Shown here: in pieces, positions 15,938 to 24,521 of the stretch
How positions within the stretch are numbered: the stretch's first letter is position 1
Layout: each line of letters begins with the position of its first letter
DNA from: Aureimonas endophytica
GTDB lineage: Bacteria > Pseudomonadota > Alphaproteobacteria > Rhizobiales > Rhizobiaceae
NCBI RefSeq assembly: GCF_014642635.1
Contig: NZ_BMIQ01000007.1
Span: 124,001 to 188,000 of the forward strand
Reading direction: 5' to 3'
Length of the DNA: 64,000 bases
Position numbers and translations under genes: made by a program
The notes under the pieces: model-generated
Databases searched by the model: none
Told to the model about the DNA's origin: nothing
The model's input: only the letters and a program-made list of their open reading frames with translations

Positions 15938-17703
15938 CACTTGGTCTCCAGCATGCCGGTCTTGCGAAGGAGGAACTGAATCCCCTTGGTCATCTCGCCG
16001 GTGTTGAGGCTGCCAATGAAGGCCTTGAGTTCCGTCTTGGTCTCCGGAAGTGCCTCCGCGATCATCAAGGCGCCGTAGAGGCCCGGGACCGCCGAGGTCC
16101 AGTCGGCTTCCCGCATGGTCGCCACCAGCCCGGACATGACGGCGCGCTTGTCGTCAGGCGTCAGGCCGGCGACGATCCTCTTTCCGACCGGGGACGCGAT
16201 GCCGTCGATCTTGAGCAAGGCATCGATGGCGGTTCGGGCCGCTTCGCTGATGTCCGAGCGTGCCCGCGCCGGTGCCATGACGTCGCGGCTGAGGAAGACG
16301 GCCGGCCTCAGTCTCTCGGCGTTCTCGAACGGCGGGTCGAGCTTTCGCCACTCCTCGACGAAATCGGCATGCGGCTCCCACTCTTTGGGCAACGGGGACG
16401 GCTTGGCCTTATCCTTGCCGCCCGGCAGGAGGACCTTCTCGACGTCCTTTCCATCCATGATGAGCTGGAACAGCGCGAGCGTTGCCGGACCGTCGGTGCA
16501 GCGCTCGAAGATGGCGAGCTTCGCCAAGGTCGCGAAGTCGACGTTCATCTGCCGTTTCGCGGCCAGGGTACGCCGGAGCGACACGGCGTTGAGAAGCCGC
16601 TTCACGATGCGGGGGTTGCCCTGGATCTTCGGCGCCGACGCCATCATCGGCGCCAGCCTGTCGGCGATGGCGAGGTTGTCCAAGAGGTCGGGAGGGTTTC
16701 CCGCGAGTCCTGCGATCTCGGCCTTCTCGAATGTCTCGTTGCGCCATCCTTCTTGCAGTGCGGAAAGGAGCCGCTCTTGCACGGCGGGCAGGCGGTCGGG
16801 CGCGGCTAGGCCGACGAAGAGCGAGTACATGTAGGCTCGCAGGTCCTCCGCCCCGACCCTCGGTACGCGCATCGGCACCTGGATGACCTTATCGAGATAG
16901 TCGCGCACGTGGGACGCGTTGGGATCGTCGAAGTGCTTCGCGACCGAATGGCGGATCATATCCTCGTCGGCGGCGATGACGAACGCCGTCTGAGGCATGA
17001 ACAGGAACAGCCGGATCGCCTCAAGCGTGCCGATCGCGACGTCGGGAAGGCATCGGTCAAGGTTGTCGACGAAGACGACCAACGTCGTCTCTAGCCCCTC
17101 TAGCAAGGAGCCGAACTCCTCGCGGAAGGCCACGATCTCCTTTGGCGGCGTCCGCTTCTCGGCGGGCTTGATCAGTTCGCCGAGCCCCTTCCGAGCCTCG
17201 GCCGCGTCCTCCTTAGCCGTACCGTATTGCTCCTCGGTCAGACCGCCCGCAAGAGCCGAGGACACTGCGACGCCCGCCCTCGTCAGGAGGCCCGGGGGGA
17301 TGCCGAGGGCCATCCCGACGCCGAAGTCGGCGATCATCCCCAAACCACGGAAGTAATTGACCCGTCCCGCGAACTCCTTCGCCTTCTCGACAAGGGTCTT
17401 CTTCTCCTCCGCCAACGCGAGAAGCTCGGTGGCGACCACCTCCATCAGGGCGGCACGCGCGTCGTCGAATCCTTGGTACATCCAGGCGTCGAACCTGACG
17501 ACGACGGCAGCCGCGTCCCCGTCTCTCGGGGCGGGCAGGCGTGCCTCGACGAGCTTCAGCACGGTCGACTTTCCCGTGCCCCACGTTCCGAACACGCCGA
17601 TCGAGATGGGCAACAGGGATGGAGTGGTCGCGAGGGTGGCGATCTGGTCCGCCACCTCGGTAAAGTTCAGGAAGTCCTGCTCGCTCTCGCTGTCGCGCCA
17701 CAT
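15937..17703 (-). CDS. qatA: QatA, KAP-family P-loop ATPase of the Qat defence system
   Basis: A 588-residue KAP NTPase. Walker A is GTWGTGKST (39-47) and Walker B is LVVFVDNLDR (208-217), as in the KAP family. Between them, about residues 117-155, is a hydrophobic insert typical of KAP proteins that may associate with membrane. It is the first gene of the qat operon, with a good -10 hexamer 35 bases upstream. In Qat systems this ATPase is required for defence; its trigger is not known to me. Confidence 0.92.
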   Translation of the reverse strand: MWRDSESEQDFLNFTEVADQIATLATTPSLLPISIGVFGTWGTGKSTVLKLVEARLPAPRDGDAAAVVVRFDAWMYQGFDDARAALMEVVATELLALAEEKKTLVEKAKEFAGRVNYFRGLGMIADFGVGMALGIPPGLLTRAGVAVSSALAGGLTEEQYGTAKEDAAEARKGLGELIKPAEKRTPPKEIVAFREEFGSLLEGLETTLVVFVDNLDRCLPDVAIGTLEAIRLFLFMPQTAFVIAADEDMIRHSVAKHFDDPNASHVRDYLDKVIQVPMRVPRVGAEDLRAYMYSLFVGLAAPDRLPAVQERLLSALQEGWRNETFEKAEIAGLAGNPPDLLDNLAIADRLAPMMASAPKIQGNPRIVKRLLNAVSLRRTLAAKRQMNVDFATLAKLAIFERCTDGPATLALFQLIMDGKDVEKVLLPGGKDKAKPSPLPKEWEPHADFVEEWRKLDPPFENAERLRPAVFLSRDVMAPARARSDISEAARTAIDALLKIDGIASPVGKRIVAGLTPDDKRAVMSGLVATMREADWTSAVPGLYGALMIAEALPETKTELKAFIGSLNTGEMTKGIQFLLRKTGMLETK

Positions 17704-17738
17704 GATTCGGATTGCCGCTCGGGAATCTAGGTTCGATG

Positions 17739-17744
17739 ATTATA
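17739..17744 (-). promoter_or_regulatory. -10 element for the qat operon
   Basis: On the minus strand a perfect TATAAT lies 35 bases before the qatA ATG, within a locally AT-richer stretch. No good -35 hexamer is seen at 17-18 bases (TGCTTA/GCTTAC), so it may be an activated promoter or one relying on the extended GTG-TATAAT context. Confidence 0.5.
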
Positions 17745-18135
17745 CACAACCCACACTCGTAAGCAGCGTGTCGTTTGATCCGTTCGATGCCGTTGCGACA
17801 ATCAGTTCTTTGTGTTGCAGGGAATCGTTGGGTCGTCCGTTGCGACTCAGGGGTGTGGCACCACAAGGAAGTTGCTCCATCCCTCTGACTAGCTGACCCT
17901 CAGTTGCGGAAGGCTACGGCCGTCCCCGTTTTCCAGCCCGAACGGGCCGAAGCCGAAGGCGGAGCAGGCGGAGGGGCGCAGCGCCCCTCAACTGGCGCCG
18001 AAGGTGCCCCGGAGCCTGTGCGTCAACGGGGGCGACCGGGTCGTCGGTCACCGACCGTTCACCTGATTCCTTGACCCGAAACGAACGGACCACGCGGTAG
18101 GCAACTGTCACGAGCAACAACGTGACGGCGAACCA
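17745..18135. other. Intergenic region between divergent qatA and the methyltransferase
   Basis: About 390 bases with no convincing gene. It holds a nearly perfect palindrome, GAGGGGCGC (17971-17979), A, GCGCCCCTC (17981-17989), and a possible promoter for the methyltransferase (TTGACC at 18071-18076). The divergent layout means the qat operon and the methyltransferase are separate transcription units. Confidence 0.5.
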
Positions 18136-19467
18136 ATGCGGGCAATCGATCTCTTCTGCGGTGCCGGGGGCATGTCCCTCGGTCTGACACGGGCTGGCTT
18201 CCAGATCGTCCAGGGGTACGACGCGAACGAGAAGGCCCTGAGGGTCCACGGCGCGAACCTCCGCCGGCCGCTCGATCGGCTTTTCAAGCGCGACCGCCAC
18301 CGGAAGGCGGACCTTGCGGACCTCCTGACGATGGCGCCCACCATCGCCGCCCTGGAGCCCGACATCATCGTCGGCGGCCCGCCGTGCCAGGACTTCTCCT
18401 CGGCCGGCAAGCGTCAGGAGGGACGCAACGCGTCCCTGACGCTCGGCTTCGCCGTGGCGATCATCACCGCAAGGCCCGCGTGGTTCGTCATGGAGAACGT
18501 TCCCCGCGCCCGGAAAACGAAGACGTACGCGAAGGCGCGCGCCCTGTTCGTCAAGGCCGGCTACGGACTGACGGAAGTCGTACTCGACGGCAGCCGCTAC
18601 GGCACGCCGCAGATGCGCAAAAGATTCTTCGCCGTGGGAAGGCTCGGGGAGGCCGACGGCTTCCTCACGTCGGCCATCGCCGAGGCCGCCTCTCCCCGTC
18701 GCATGTCGATCCGCGATGCCCTCGGCGACGACGTGGGCGTTCACCCGGGCGGGGACCATCCGCCAGAGGCCCGCGCATTCTTCATGCGGCCCTACACAGG
18801 GCATTCGGGCGTCCGGTCGATCGACCTCCCGTGCCCAACGCTCCTGCGCAGTGCGCATGAGGGACCGCAGAACTGGTACACGGACCACGAGCGCGACATG
18901 GCGCCGTCGGCACTCGTCGACCCGCTGCCGATGGATGTCCTTTCCCGCATCCAGGGCTTCCCCGCGGACTGGGACTGGCTCGACATCCCGGCGACCAGGC
19001 AGAGGATGTTGATGATCGCCAACGCGGTCCCCCCTCCGTTGGCGGAGGCAGTCGGGCGGGTAATCCTCGCACGCGAACGGGGCGAGTCGATCCCGACGAC
19101 GGAGAAGGCATTCGACGCCTGGCTCCAGAAGGGTCGCAGGGGTCTTACCGGGCAGTCCCTTCGGAACCGGCGGCTGCACCTGAAGCAGGCACGGAAGCTG
19201 TTGGGCGGTCGAATCCTTGCGGACCTCGACGCCGAGCTGGCGCTCCTGGAGCGCGCCGAAGGTTTCTCGACGCTGTCGACGAACGCGAAGTCGGACCTGC
19301 GGCGCGCATTGCGCTCGCATGCCAAGTGGCGCGCGGAGGTTGCCGCGAAGCGCAAGGCTCGGGCCGAGGCAAGGCTTGAGAAGCTGCGCACGCCTGTCCC
19401 GCGCCGCCCGCTCGGCGCGCCTGTCCGCGTTCCGGCGTCGGCGGCATTCCTCGAAGCGGCCGAGTAG
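18136..19467 (+). CDS. DNA C5-cytosine methyltransferase, solitary
   Basis: A 443-residue enzyme that methylates cytosine at C5 in DNA. Motif I DLFCGAGG (5-12), catalytic PCQ with Cys84 (GGPPCQDFSSAG), ENVP at 120-123, motif VIII QMRKRFFAVG (159-168) and motif X ANAV (295-298) are all present. The target recognition region between VIII and IX is short, about 100 residues. A basic tail of about 130 residues follows motif X. No restriction endonuclease gene is visible nearby, so it may be an orphan enzyme or serve island protection. Target sequence cannot be told. Confidence 0.93.
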   Translation: MRAIDLFCGAGGMSLGLTRAGFQIVQGYDANEKALRVHGANLRRPLDRLFKRDRHRKADLADLLTMAPTIAALEPDIIVGGPPCQDFSSAGKRQEGRNASLTLGFAVAIITARPAWFVMENVPRARKTKTYAKARALFVKAGYGLTEVVLDGSRYGTPQMRKRFFAVGRLGEADGFLTSAIAEAASPRRMSIRDALGDDVGVHPGGDHPPEARAFFMRPYTGHSGVRSIDLPCPTLLRSAHEGPQNWYTDHERDMAPSALVDPLPMDVLSRIQGFPADWDWLDIPATRQRMLMIANAVPPPLAEAVGRVILARERGESIPTTEKAFDAWLQKGRRGLTGQSLRNRRLHLKQARKLLGGRILADLDAELALLERAEGFSTLSTNAKSDLRRALRSHAKWRAEVAAKRKARAEARLEKLRTPVPRRPLGAPVRVPASAAFLEAAE

Positions 19468-19492
19468 GGCCCGGGTCGCCGAACCCCCACCC

Positions 19493-19554
19493 GGTCCTTC
19501 GGACCAGCTCCACCCCTCCCCGCGGGGAGGGGTTCACGCCCCTCGCAGGGGCGT
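19493..19554. terminator. Array of three tandem hairpins after the methyltransferase
   Basis: Three stems follow one another: GGTCC/GGACC (19493-19505), ACCCCTCCCC/GGGGAGGGGT (19512-19533, ten pairs with GC centre) and ACGCCCCT/AGGGGCGT (19536-19554). They lie between convergent genes and probably terminate both, although T-runs are missing. They could also be a REP-like repeat. Confidence 0.55.
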
Positions 19555-19580
19555 TGCCGGGTGCGGGCGGGTCGCGCCGG

Positions 19581-21266
19581 CTACGCCGACGCTCTCCGCC
19601 CGCGCATCTTCGCAAGGGTACGGAGGTTGCGGGTCTCCTCGTCGGGGTCGGGTGTGTCATCCATGCCGACGAACCCGGACGGGTCCGTGTCGTCGTTGAG
19701 CCACATCTGCCAAGCCAGCATGTGGCGGGCGCCGACGATCGCGGGCACGTCCTCGGCGGGGACGCCCGGCCGCGGGGTGAGGTACGCGAGCACCCCCAAG
19801 TCGGGATCGAATCGAACCTCGGCCACAAGTTGGCGAAGCTGTTCGGCGAGACGCGTCCTGATCGCGTGCCGGTCGTCGCCCTCCGCTTCCTCCATCGCCC
19901 GTGACAGGTCCACGGCCTCACCGAGACGGGCGCGTAGGCCGGGGTCGGCGGCGGCCGTCGCGGCGGCCTTCTCGGCCTCGCGGAGCTCGCGCTGGATGGT
20001 CTTGGCCTCCTCGCCGAGCGCCCGGTAGCGGTCGGCCGCCCCGTCGTCCCCGTCCTCGACCAGTCCGAGGAGGCGCTTGCGGCGGCCCTCGACCTCGGCG
20101 AGGCGAGCGCCGAGGATGGTCACGCGATCGGCCTCGGCGGTGGGCTGCGCGCCGCGGAGGACCGCCCCTGCGTCGAGGTAGGCCAGCCCCCGGAGGAGGC
20201 GGCGTTCGATGCGGTCGGCACGCCACCTCGTGCCGTTCTCGCACCCCGCGCCGCGCCGTTGCGTGGCGCACTCGAAGTACGTCCCGCCCTTCGGTGGCGG
20301 TCCCTTGTCGATCACGTACATGGACCCGCCGCAGCGGGCGCACTTGCCAAGCCCGAGGAGAAGGTGAGCGACGCCGCGTCCCCGTCGACCGGCTGCGATG
20401 CGGCGGCCCTTCGATGCCTGCCGGGCCCGCCAGTAGGTCTCCTCGTCCACGACGGCGGGGTAGTAGCCCCTGATTGGGTTGCCCTCGGGCTGGCGGTTGC
20501 CGCCGCGGTGGGTGCCCGAATGCGGCTGGTACTCGCCGAGCGCGAGGCGTCCGCTGAGAATCTTGGCGACGGTGGACGTCTGCCAGCCGATGCCGCCTCG
20601 CCATGTCGGGGTTCCGGCCGCGTTGAGCCGAGATACGATCTGCCGTTGCCCGTAGCCCTCGATCGCCATGTGGTAGATGCTGCGCACGATCTCGGCGCGG
20701 TCCTCGCGGAGGACGAACTTGCCGTCCTCGATCGCGATCCACTCGGGACAGCGCAGCGTGAGGGGCCGGCCCTCATCGCGTGCCGCGGCCTTCTTCCTTG
20801 CCCAGGCGGCCCCAACTCGCTCTCCCTTCGTCCGGGACTCCTCGTGGGCGCGAGCCATCACTGCGATCGACACGATCAGCGGCGTCCAGTCCGTGCGCAG
20901 GCGCTCCTCGGAGTAGACCTGACCGTCGGAGAGAGTCACAACAATGACTCCCGCGCGGATCAGGTCGAACAGCCGCGCCGCGGCATCCAGAACAGCCTCT
21001 CGGGACAGACGGTCCAAGGACTCGACCACTAAGTACGAGCCGTGCGGGACCTCCCCCGCCTCAACCAAAGCAAGGAATCGCTTGAGGGCGCCGATGTCCC
21101 GGTGAGCGCCCTTGTACGCAGATATGCCCAGGTCCCGGAGGCTGTCGTCCAACTCCAGCCCGCGAGCCTGGCACCAGTCCCTCGCCCTAGATAGCTGACG
21201 ACGGAGTGAGTCGCCGCGTGCCTGCTCCGGCGACGAGAAGCGTATGTAGCTGAAAGCCTTGGGCAT
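19581..21266 (-). CDS. Large serine recombinase (integrase of the island)
   Basis: A 561-residue site-specific recombinase. The resolvase domain (1-150) has the catalytic Ser11 in YIRFSSPEQ and the SLRRQ and DRLSR arginines. A recombinase domain (about 170-290) follows, then a zinc ribbon (C309, C312, C333, C342) and a long charged helical segment (about 380-450) that fits the coiled coil controlling synapsis and excision. The start at 21266 (MPKAFSY) is set by homology; the open frame beyond it crosses the att junction. It reads inward from the island edge, 40 bases from the interrupted comM, which is where an integrase gene normally lies. Confidence 0.95.
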   Translation of the reverse strand: MPKAFSYIRFSSPEQARGDSLRRQLSRARDWCQARGLELDDSLRDLGISAYKGAHRDIGALKRFLALVEAGEVPHGSYLVVESLDRLSREAVLDAAARLFDLIRAGVIVVTLSDGQVYSEERLRTDWTPLIVSIAVMARAHEESRTKGERVGAAWARKKAAARDEGRPLTLRCPEWIAIEDGKFVLREDRAEIVRSIYHMAIEGYGQRQIVSRLNAAGTPTWRGGIGWQTSTVAKILSGRLALGEYQPHSGTHRGGNRQPEGNPIRGYYPAVVDEETYWRARQASKGRRIAAGRRGRGVAHLLLGLGKCARCGGSMYVIDKGPPPKGGTYFECATQRRGAGCENGTRWRADRIERRLLRGLAYLDAGAVLRGAQPTAEADRVTILGARLAEVEGRRKRLLGLVEDGDDGAADRYRALGEEAKTIQRELREAEKAAATAAADPGLRARLGEAVDLSRAMEEAEGDDRHAIRTRLAEQLRQLVAEVRFDPDLGVLAYLTPRPGVPAEDVPAIVGARHMLAWQMWLNDDTDPSGFVGMDDTPDPDEETRNLRTLAKMRGRRASA

Positions 21267-21306
21267 CGGTAACCGTCCGTCGGGTTCGATGCTGTTAATG
21301 TAGCAT
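21267..21306. other. Island/comM junction (att site)
   Basis: Between the recombinase start and resumed comM homology lie 40 bases, locally less GC-rich (GTTAATGTAGCATA). comM-like coding resumes at TTGCTGATGGTC from 21310, preceded by ACC where intact comM usually has AAC. The crossover probably lies within about 21,300-21,325. The matching half-site is off the left edge. Confidence 0.6.
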
Positions 21307-22206
21307 ACCTTGCTGATGGTCGGGCCGCCGGGCTCCGGCAAGTCGATGCTGGCGCAGCGCCTGCCGTCGATCCTGCCGCCGCTCGGCAGCCGCGAATTGC
21401 TGGAGGTCTCGATGGTCGCCTCCATCGCCGGCGAGCTGGCGGGCGGGCGGCTCACCGATCGCCGGCCCTTTCGCGCGCCGCATCATTCCGCCTCGATGGC
21501 GGCGATGGTCGGCGGCGGCCTGCGGGCGAAGCCCGGCGAGGTCTCGCTCGCCCATCGCGGCGTGCTGTTCCTCGATGAGTTTCCCGAATTCCCGCCGGCC
21601 GTCCTCGATTCGCTGCGCCAGCCGATCGAGAACGGCACGAGCACCATCGCCCGGGCGAATCATCACGTCACCTATCCGGCGGAATTCCAGCTCGTCGCGG
21701 CGATGAATCCCTGCCGGTGCGGCATGGCGGGCGAGCCCGGCCATGTCTGCGCGCGCGGGCCGCGCTGCGTCTCCGACTATCAGGCGCGAATCTCCGGTCC
21801 GCTGATGGACCGCATCGATCTTCGGATCGAGGTGCCGGCCGTCACCGCCGCCGATCTCCTGAAGACCGGGGCAGGGGAGGGGTCGGACGTGGTGGCGGCG
21901 CGCGTCGCCAAGGCGCGGGCGCTGCAATCGGCGCGCTATGCCAAGGCCGGGCTTTCCGGCGACAGCGTCAATGCCCGCTGCCCGGCAGCGCTGATCGAGA
22001 CGGTGGCCCGAGCGGACGAGGCGGGCCGGCGCCTCCTGGAAGAGGCGGCGGAGAAGCTGCAATTCTCGGCGCGCGGCTATCACCGCATCCTGAAGGTCGC
22101 CCGCACGCTGGCCGATCTCGACGGCGACGCCCTGGTGCGCCGCGCCCATCTCGCCGAAGCGATCTCCTATCGCCTCGCCGGCGAGCGGCTGTCGGCGGCG
22201 GCGTGA
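21304..22206 (+). pseudogene. comM: 3' fragment of comM (yifB), Mg-chelatase-like AAA+ protein
   Basis: The C-terminal 300 or so residues of a ComM/YifB protein of about 510. The fragment begins in the Walker A motif (LLMVGPPGSGKS) and keeps Walker B (HRGVLFLDEFPEF), the MNPCRCG zinc-like motif and the C-terminal chelatase domain. The 5' part, including the Lon-like N-terminal domain, is missing because of the island insertion, and the frame has a stop codon (TAG) immediately upstream. ComM is a hexameric helicase promoting branch migration during natural transformation, so function is presumably lost. Confidence 0.9.
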
Positions 22207-22747
22207 TGGCGTCCATGCCTCATTCGCCGCATCTTGTGGACATCGAAGGACTGTTCTTCCGCGCGGTGCCGGTCGAGCGGGCCGCTGCGGTCTTGCAACG
22301 TCCCGATGCGGCAAGCGCCGGCCGCTACCATCGGCCCGGCCAGCCCGCCCCATGTCGCCTTTCGCCGAATGGGCGACGATCGCGATCTTGGGATATCTGC
22401 GCGAGGATGGCCGTCCTCGCGTCCTGCTGCCCTTGGCGGTGAGCAAGGCGAGGATCGTCGATCAACGCGACGAAGGGGCTTGCCGCGCCCTCGGCTTCGA
22501 CCGTGAACTGTCCGATCAGTCCTGGCGTCCGGCGCTCGCGGCCGGCAGGGAGCCGCCATCCTGGTCGAACTCCGATCGAGCGCGGGCCATCGGATCGGAC
22601 GGCATCATCGATCGGTCGCGACATATTCCCGGCGGTTGGCATCTGACCCTGTTCCGCTGGAACGAACCAGGCGGACCTTCGGTCGAGATCTACGGCGCGC
22701 CCAGGCCGATCGAACTGACCGAGCATGGCGACAAGTGGGGCTTGTGA
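22206..22747 (+). pseudogene. Frameshifted RES-domain protein
   Basis: The N-terminal part (DIEGLFFRAVPVERAAAV to GRYHRPGQPA) reads from the ATG at 22206, which overlaps the comM stop. The remainder (SPFAEWATIAILGYL through IYGAPRPIELTEHGDKWGL) continues in another frame to 22747. The switch lies at about 22,346-22,353, where roughly four bases seem missing between QPA and SPFAEW. Intact RES proteins are NAD-degrading toxins or related enzymes of about 180 residues, matching the combined length. The break falls between the conserved Tyr and Glu, so the product is probably dead. No Xre-type partner is adjacent. Confidence 0.8.
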
Positions 22748-22794
22748 GATGGTGCGTCGAACAATTCAGAGCGCCGGGCGCAGCGTCGGCCGCT

Positions 22795-23937
22795 TCACGT
22801 CGCCGGCGCCACCCGCATGATCGCGCCGTCATCGGTCGCGACGTAGATCGCGCCGTCGGGGCCCTGTTTGACGTCGCGGATGCGCTTGCCGAAATCCTGG
22901 AGGAGCCGCTCCTCCGCCACCGGTTTCGGGCCGTCGAATTTCACCCGGACGAGTTCGCGCGTGGCGAGGCCGCCGAAGAAGGCGCTGCCCTTCCAGGCGG
23001 GGACCGCCTCGCCGGTATAGAAGGCCATGCCGGAGGCGCCGATCACCGGTGTCCAATGCAGGATCGGCGGGGTCAGGCCCTCGCCCGACTCCTTGCCCGT
23101 GCCGACCGGCGTCCCGTCATAGTTCACGCCATAGGAGACGAGCGGCCAGCCGTAGTTCTGGCCGGGCTCCACGATATTCACCTCGTCGCCGCCCTTCGGC
23201 CCGTGTTCGGAGAACCAGACCGCGCCGGTCTCGGGGTTCAGCGCGCCGCCCTGGATGTTGCGGTGGCCGTAGCTCCAGATCTCCGGCTTGGCGCCCTCGC
23301 GCGTCGCGAAGGGATTGCCCTCCGGCACCGAGCCGTCGCGATCGATGCGGATCACCTTGCCGAGATGGTTGTCGAGCGTCTGGGCCTTCTCGCGGATGCG
23401 ATTGTCGGAGCGCTCGCCGAAGCCGGCGAAGAGATGCCCCTCGCGATCGAAGACGATGCGCGAGCCGAAATGGTTGGGGCCGTCGTATTTCGGCATCTGC
23501 GTGAAGATCTTCTGGACGTTCTCCAGGGCACGGCCGTTCGGCGAAAGCCTCGCCTTGCCGATCGCCGTCGAGTTGCCGCCCTCGCCCCGTTCCGCATAGG
23601 TGAAGTAGATCAGACGGTTCGTCGCGAAATCGGGGTCGAGCGCCACGTCGAGGAGGCCGCCCTGGCCGCCGGCATCGACCTTCGGCACGCCGGCGATCGG
23701 CCCGCCGACCTTGCCGTCCTGGCCGACGATCCGCATCGTGCCGGCCTTTTCCGTCACCAGCATCGCCCCGTCCGGCAGGAATTCGAAGCCCCAGGGCCGC
23801 GACAGGTCGTCCGTCACCGTGGTGACGCGCAAGGGGCCGGCTTCGCTGTCGATCGTCCGGTCGGCGGCGAGCGCCGCCGTGGGCAGGAGGAGGGCGCCGC
23901 CGAGCGCGAGGCGAAGCGTCGATTGCCGAACTGCCAT
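22795..23937 (-). CDS. Exported PQQ-dependent aldose sugar dehydrogenase (YliI-like)
   Basis: A 380-residue soluble sugar dehydrogenase of the GDH/YliI six-bladed propeller type. A signal peptide covers residues 1-26 (hydrophobic LALGGALLLPTAALA, cleavage after AADR or LAA), so it is periplasmic. Family features include RPWGFEFLPDG, the GQGGLLDVALDPDF loop, HNFG-like NHFGSRIVFD, and SYGHRNIQGG with catalytic-site His. The ATG at 23937 is chosen for the signal peptide. Homologues oxidise aldose sugars with PQQ; no PQQ synthesis genes are in the window. Confidence 0.9.
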   Translation of the reverse strand: MAVRQSTLRLALGGALLLPTAALAADRTIDSEAGPLRVTTVTDDLSRPWGFEFLPDGAMLVTEKAGTMRIVGQDGKVGGPIAGVPKVDAGGQGGLLDVALDPDFATNRLIYFTYAERGEGGNSTAIGKARLSPNGRALENVQKIFTQMPKYDGPNHFGSRIVFDREGHLFAGFGERSDNRIREKAQTLDNHLGKVIRIDRDGSVPEGNPFATREGAKPEIWSYGHRNIQGGALNPETGAVWFSEHGPKGGDEVNIVEPGQNYGWPLVSYGVNYDGTPVGTGKESGEGLTPPILHWTPVIGASGMAFYTGEAVPAWKGSAFFGGLATRELVRVKFDGPKPVAEERLLQDFGKRIRDVKQGPDGAIYVATDDGAIMRVAPAT

Positions 23938-24062
23938 GAACCGGTCCTTCCCTTTCGTCAGGCCACAAGATCGGCGCGGCAACCGGTGCGAAAAGGGGGC
24001 TGGCGTCATCGTGATCGCCGCGTCATCCTGCCGGACCAGGACGGAAGGGGCATGGAATCGGC

Positions 24063-24515
24063 ATGGCGGAGATCGAGATCAGGCCGCTGGCGGCGGGCGA
24101 GGAGGCGGCCTGGATGCCGCTCTGGCGCGGCTATCAGACCTTCTACCAGACGGAGATTCCGGCCGAGGTCTCGGCACTGACCTGGACGCGTCTGCTCGAC
24201 CCGTCGGAGCCGATGGGCGGCGCGCTCGCTTGGCGCGGCACCGAGGCGATCGGCCTCGTCCACCATATCCGCCACCGCTCCTGCTGGACCGCCGGCGACT
24301 ACTGCTATCTCCAGGATCTCTTCGTCGCGGCAGAGGCGCGAGGCACCGGCATCGGCCGGCGGCTCATCGAGCATGTCTACGAGCGCGCCGCCGCCGAGGG
24401 CTGCTCGCGCGTCTATTGGCTGACGCACGAGACGAATACCGATGCGATGCAGCTCTACGACCGGATCGCGCAGCGCTCCGGCTTCCTGCAATATCGCAGG
24501 ATGCTGCCGGCCTGA
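24063..24515 (+). CDS. GNAT-family N-acetyltransferase
   Basis: A 150-residue single GNAT domain. Acetyl-CoA loop: AEARGTGIGRRLIEHV (about 91-106), preceded by YCYLQDLFV, and followed by the HETNTDAMQLYDRIAQRSGF segment typical of small acetyltransferases. Divergent from the sugar dehydrogenase, with 125 bases between, and convergent with the kinase gene six bases after its stop. Substrate not identifiable. Confidence 0.88.
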   Translation: MAEIEIRPLAAGEEAAWMPLWRGYQTFYQTEIPAEVSALTWTRLLDPSEPMGGALAWRGTEAIGLVHHIRHRSCWTAGDYCYLQDLFVAAEARGTGIGRRLIEHVYERAAAEGCSRVYWLTHETNTDAMQLYDRIAQRSGFLQYRRMLPA

Positions 24516-24521
24516 CCGGCC

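Larger units (their letters stand above)
1..21303. mobile_element. Right-hand part of a genomic island integrated in comM
   Basis: Everything left of about 21,303 appears foreign to the backbone. The right boundary is defined by a large serine recombinase gene reading inward from the junction and by the comM frame, which resumes mid-gene just beyond it. The cargo is typical of accessory elements: arsenic resistance, sulfide detoxification, transporters, a broken resolvase, a Qat defence cassette and an orphan methyltransferase. The left end and the other half of comM lie outside the window, so total size and the direct repeat at the ends cannot be read. Insertion in comM is seen in sequence; that the recombinase made it is inference from its position at the edge. 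Confidence 0.8.

Noticed and set aside
17761-17800. Similarity of a DPFDxVAT-coding stretch here to one near 12,180 as possible element ends
   Set aside because: Only about 12 bases match in a GC-rich background. It is too short to support terminal repeats.
18136-19467. Full restriction-modification system
   Set aside because: Neighbours are qatA and the recombinase, and neither is an endonuclease. The methyltransferase stands alone.
21267-21310. tRNA-gene attachment site for the island
   Set aside because: No tRNA is present at the junction; the interrupted gene is comM.
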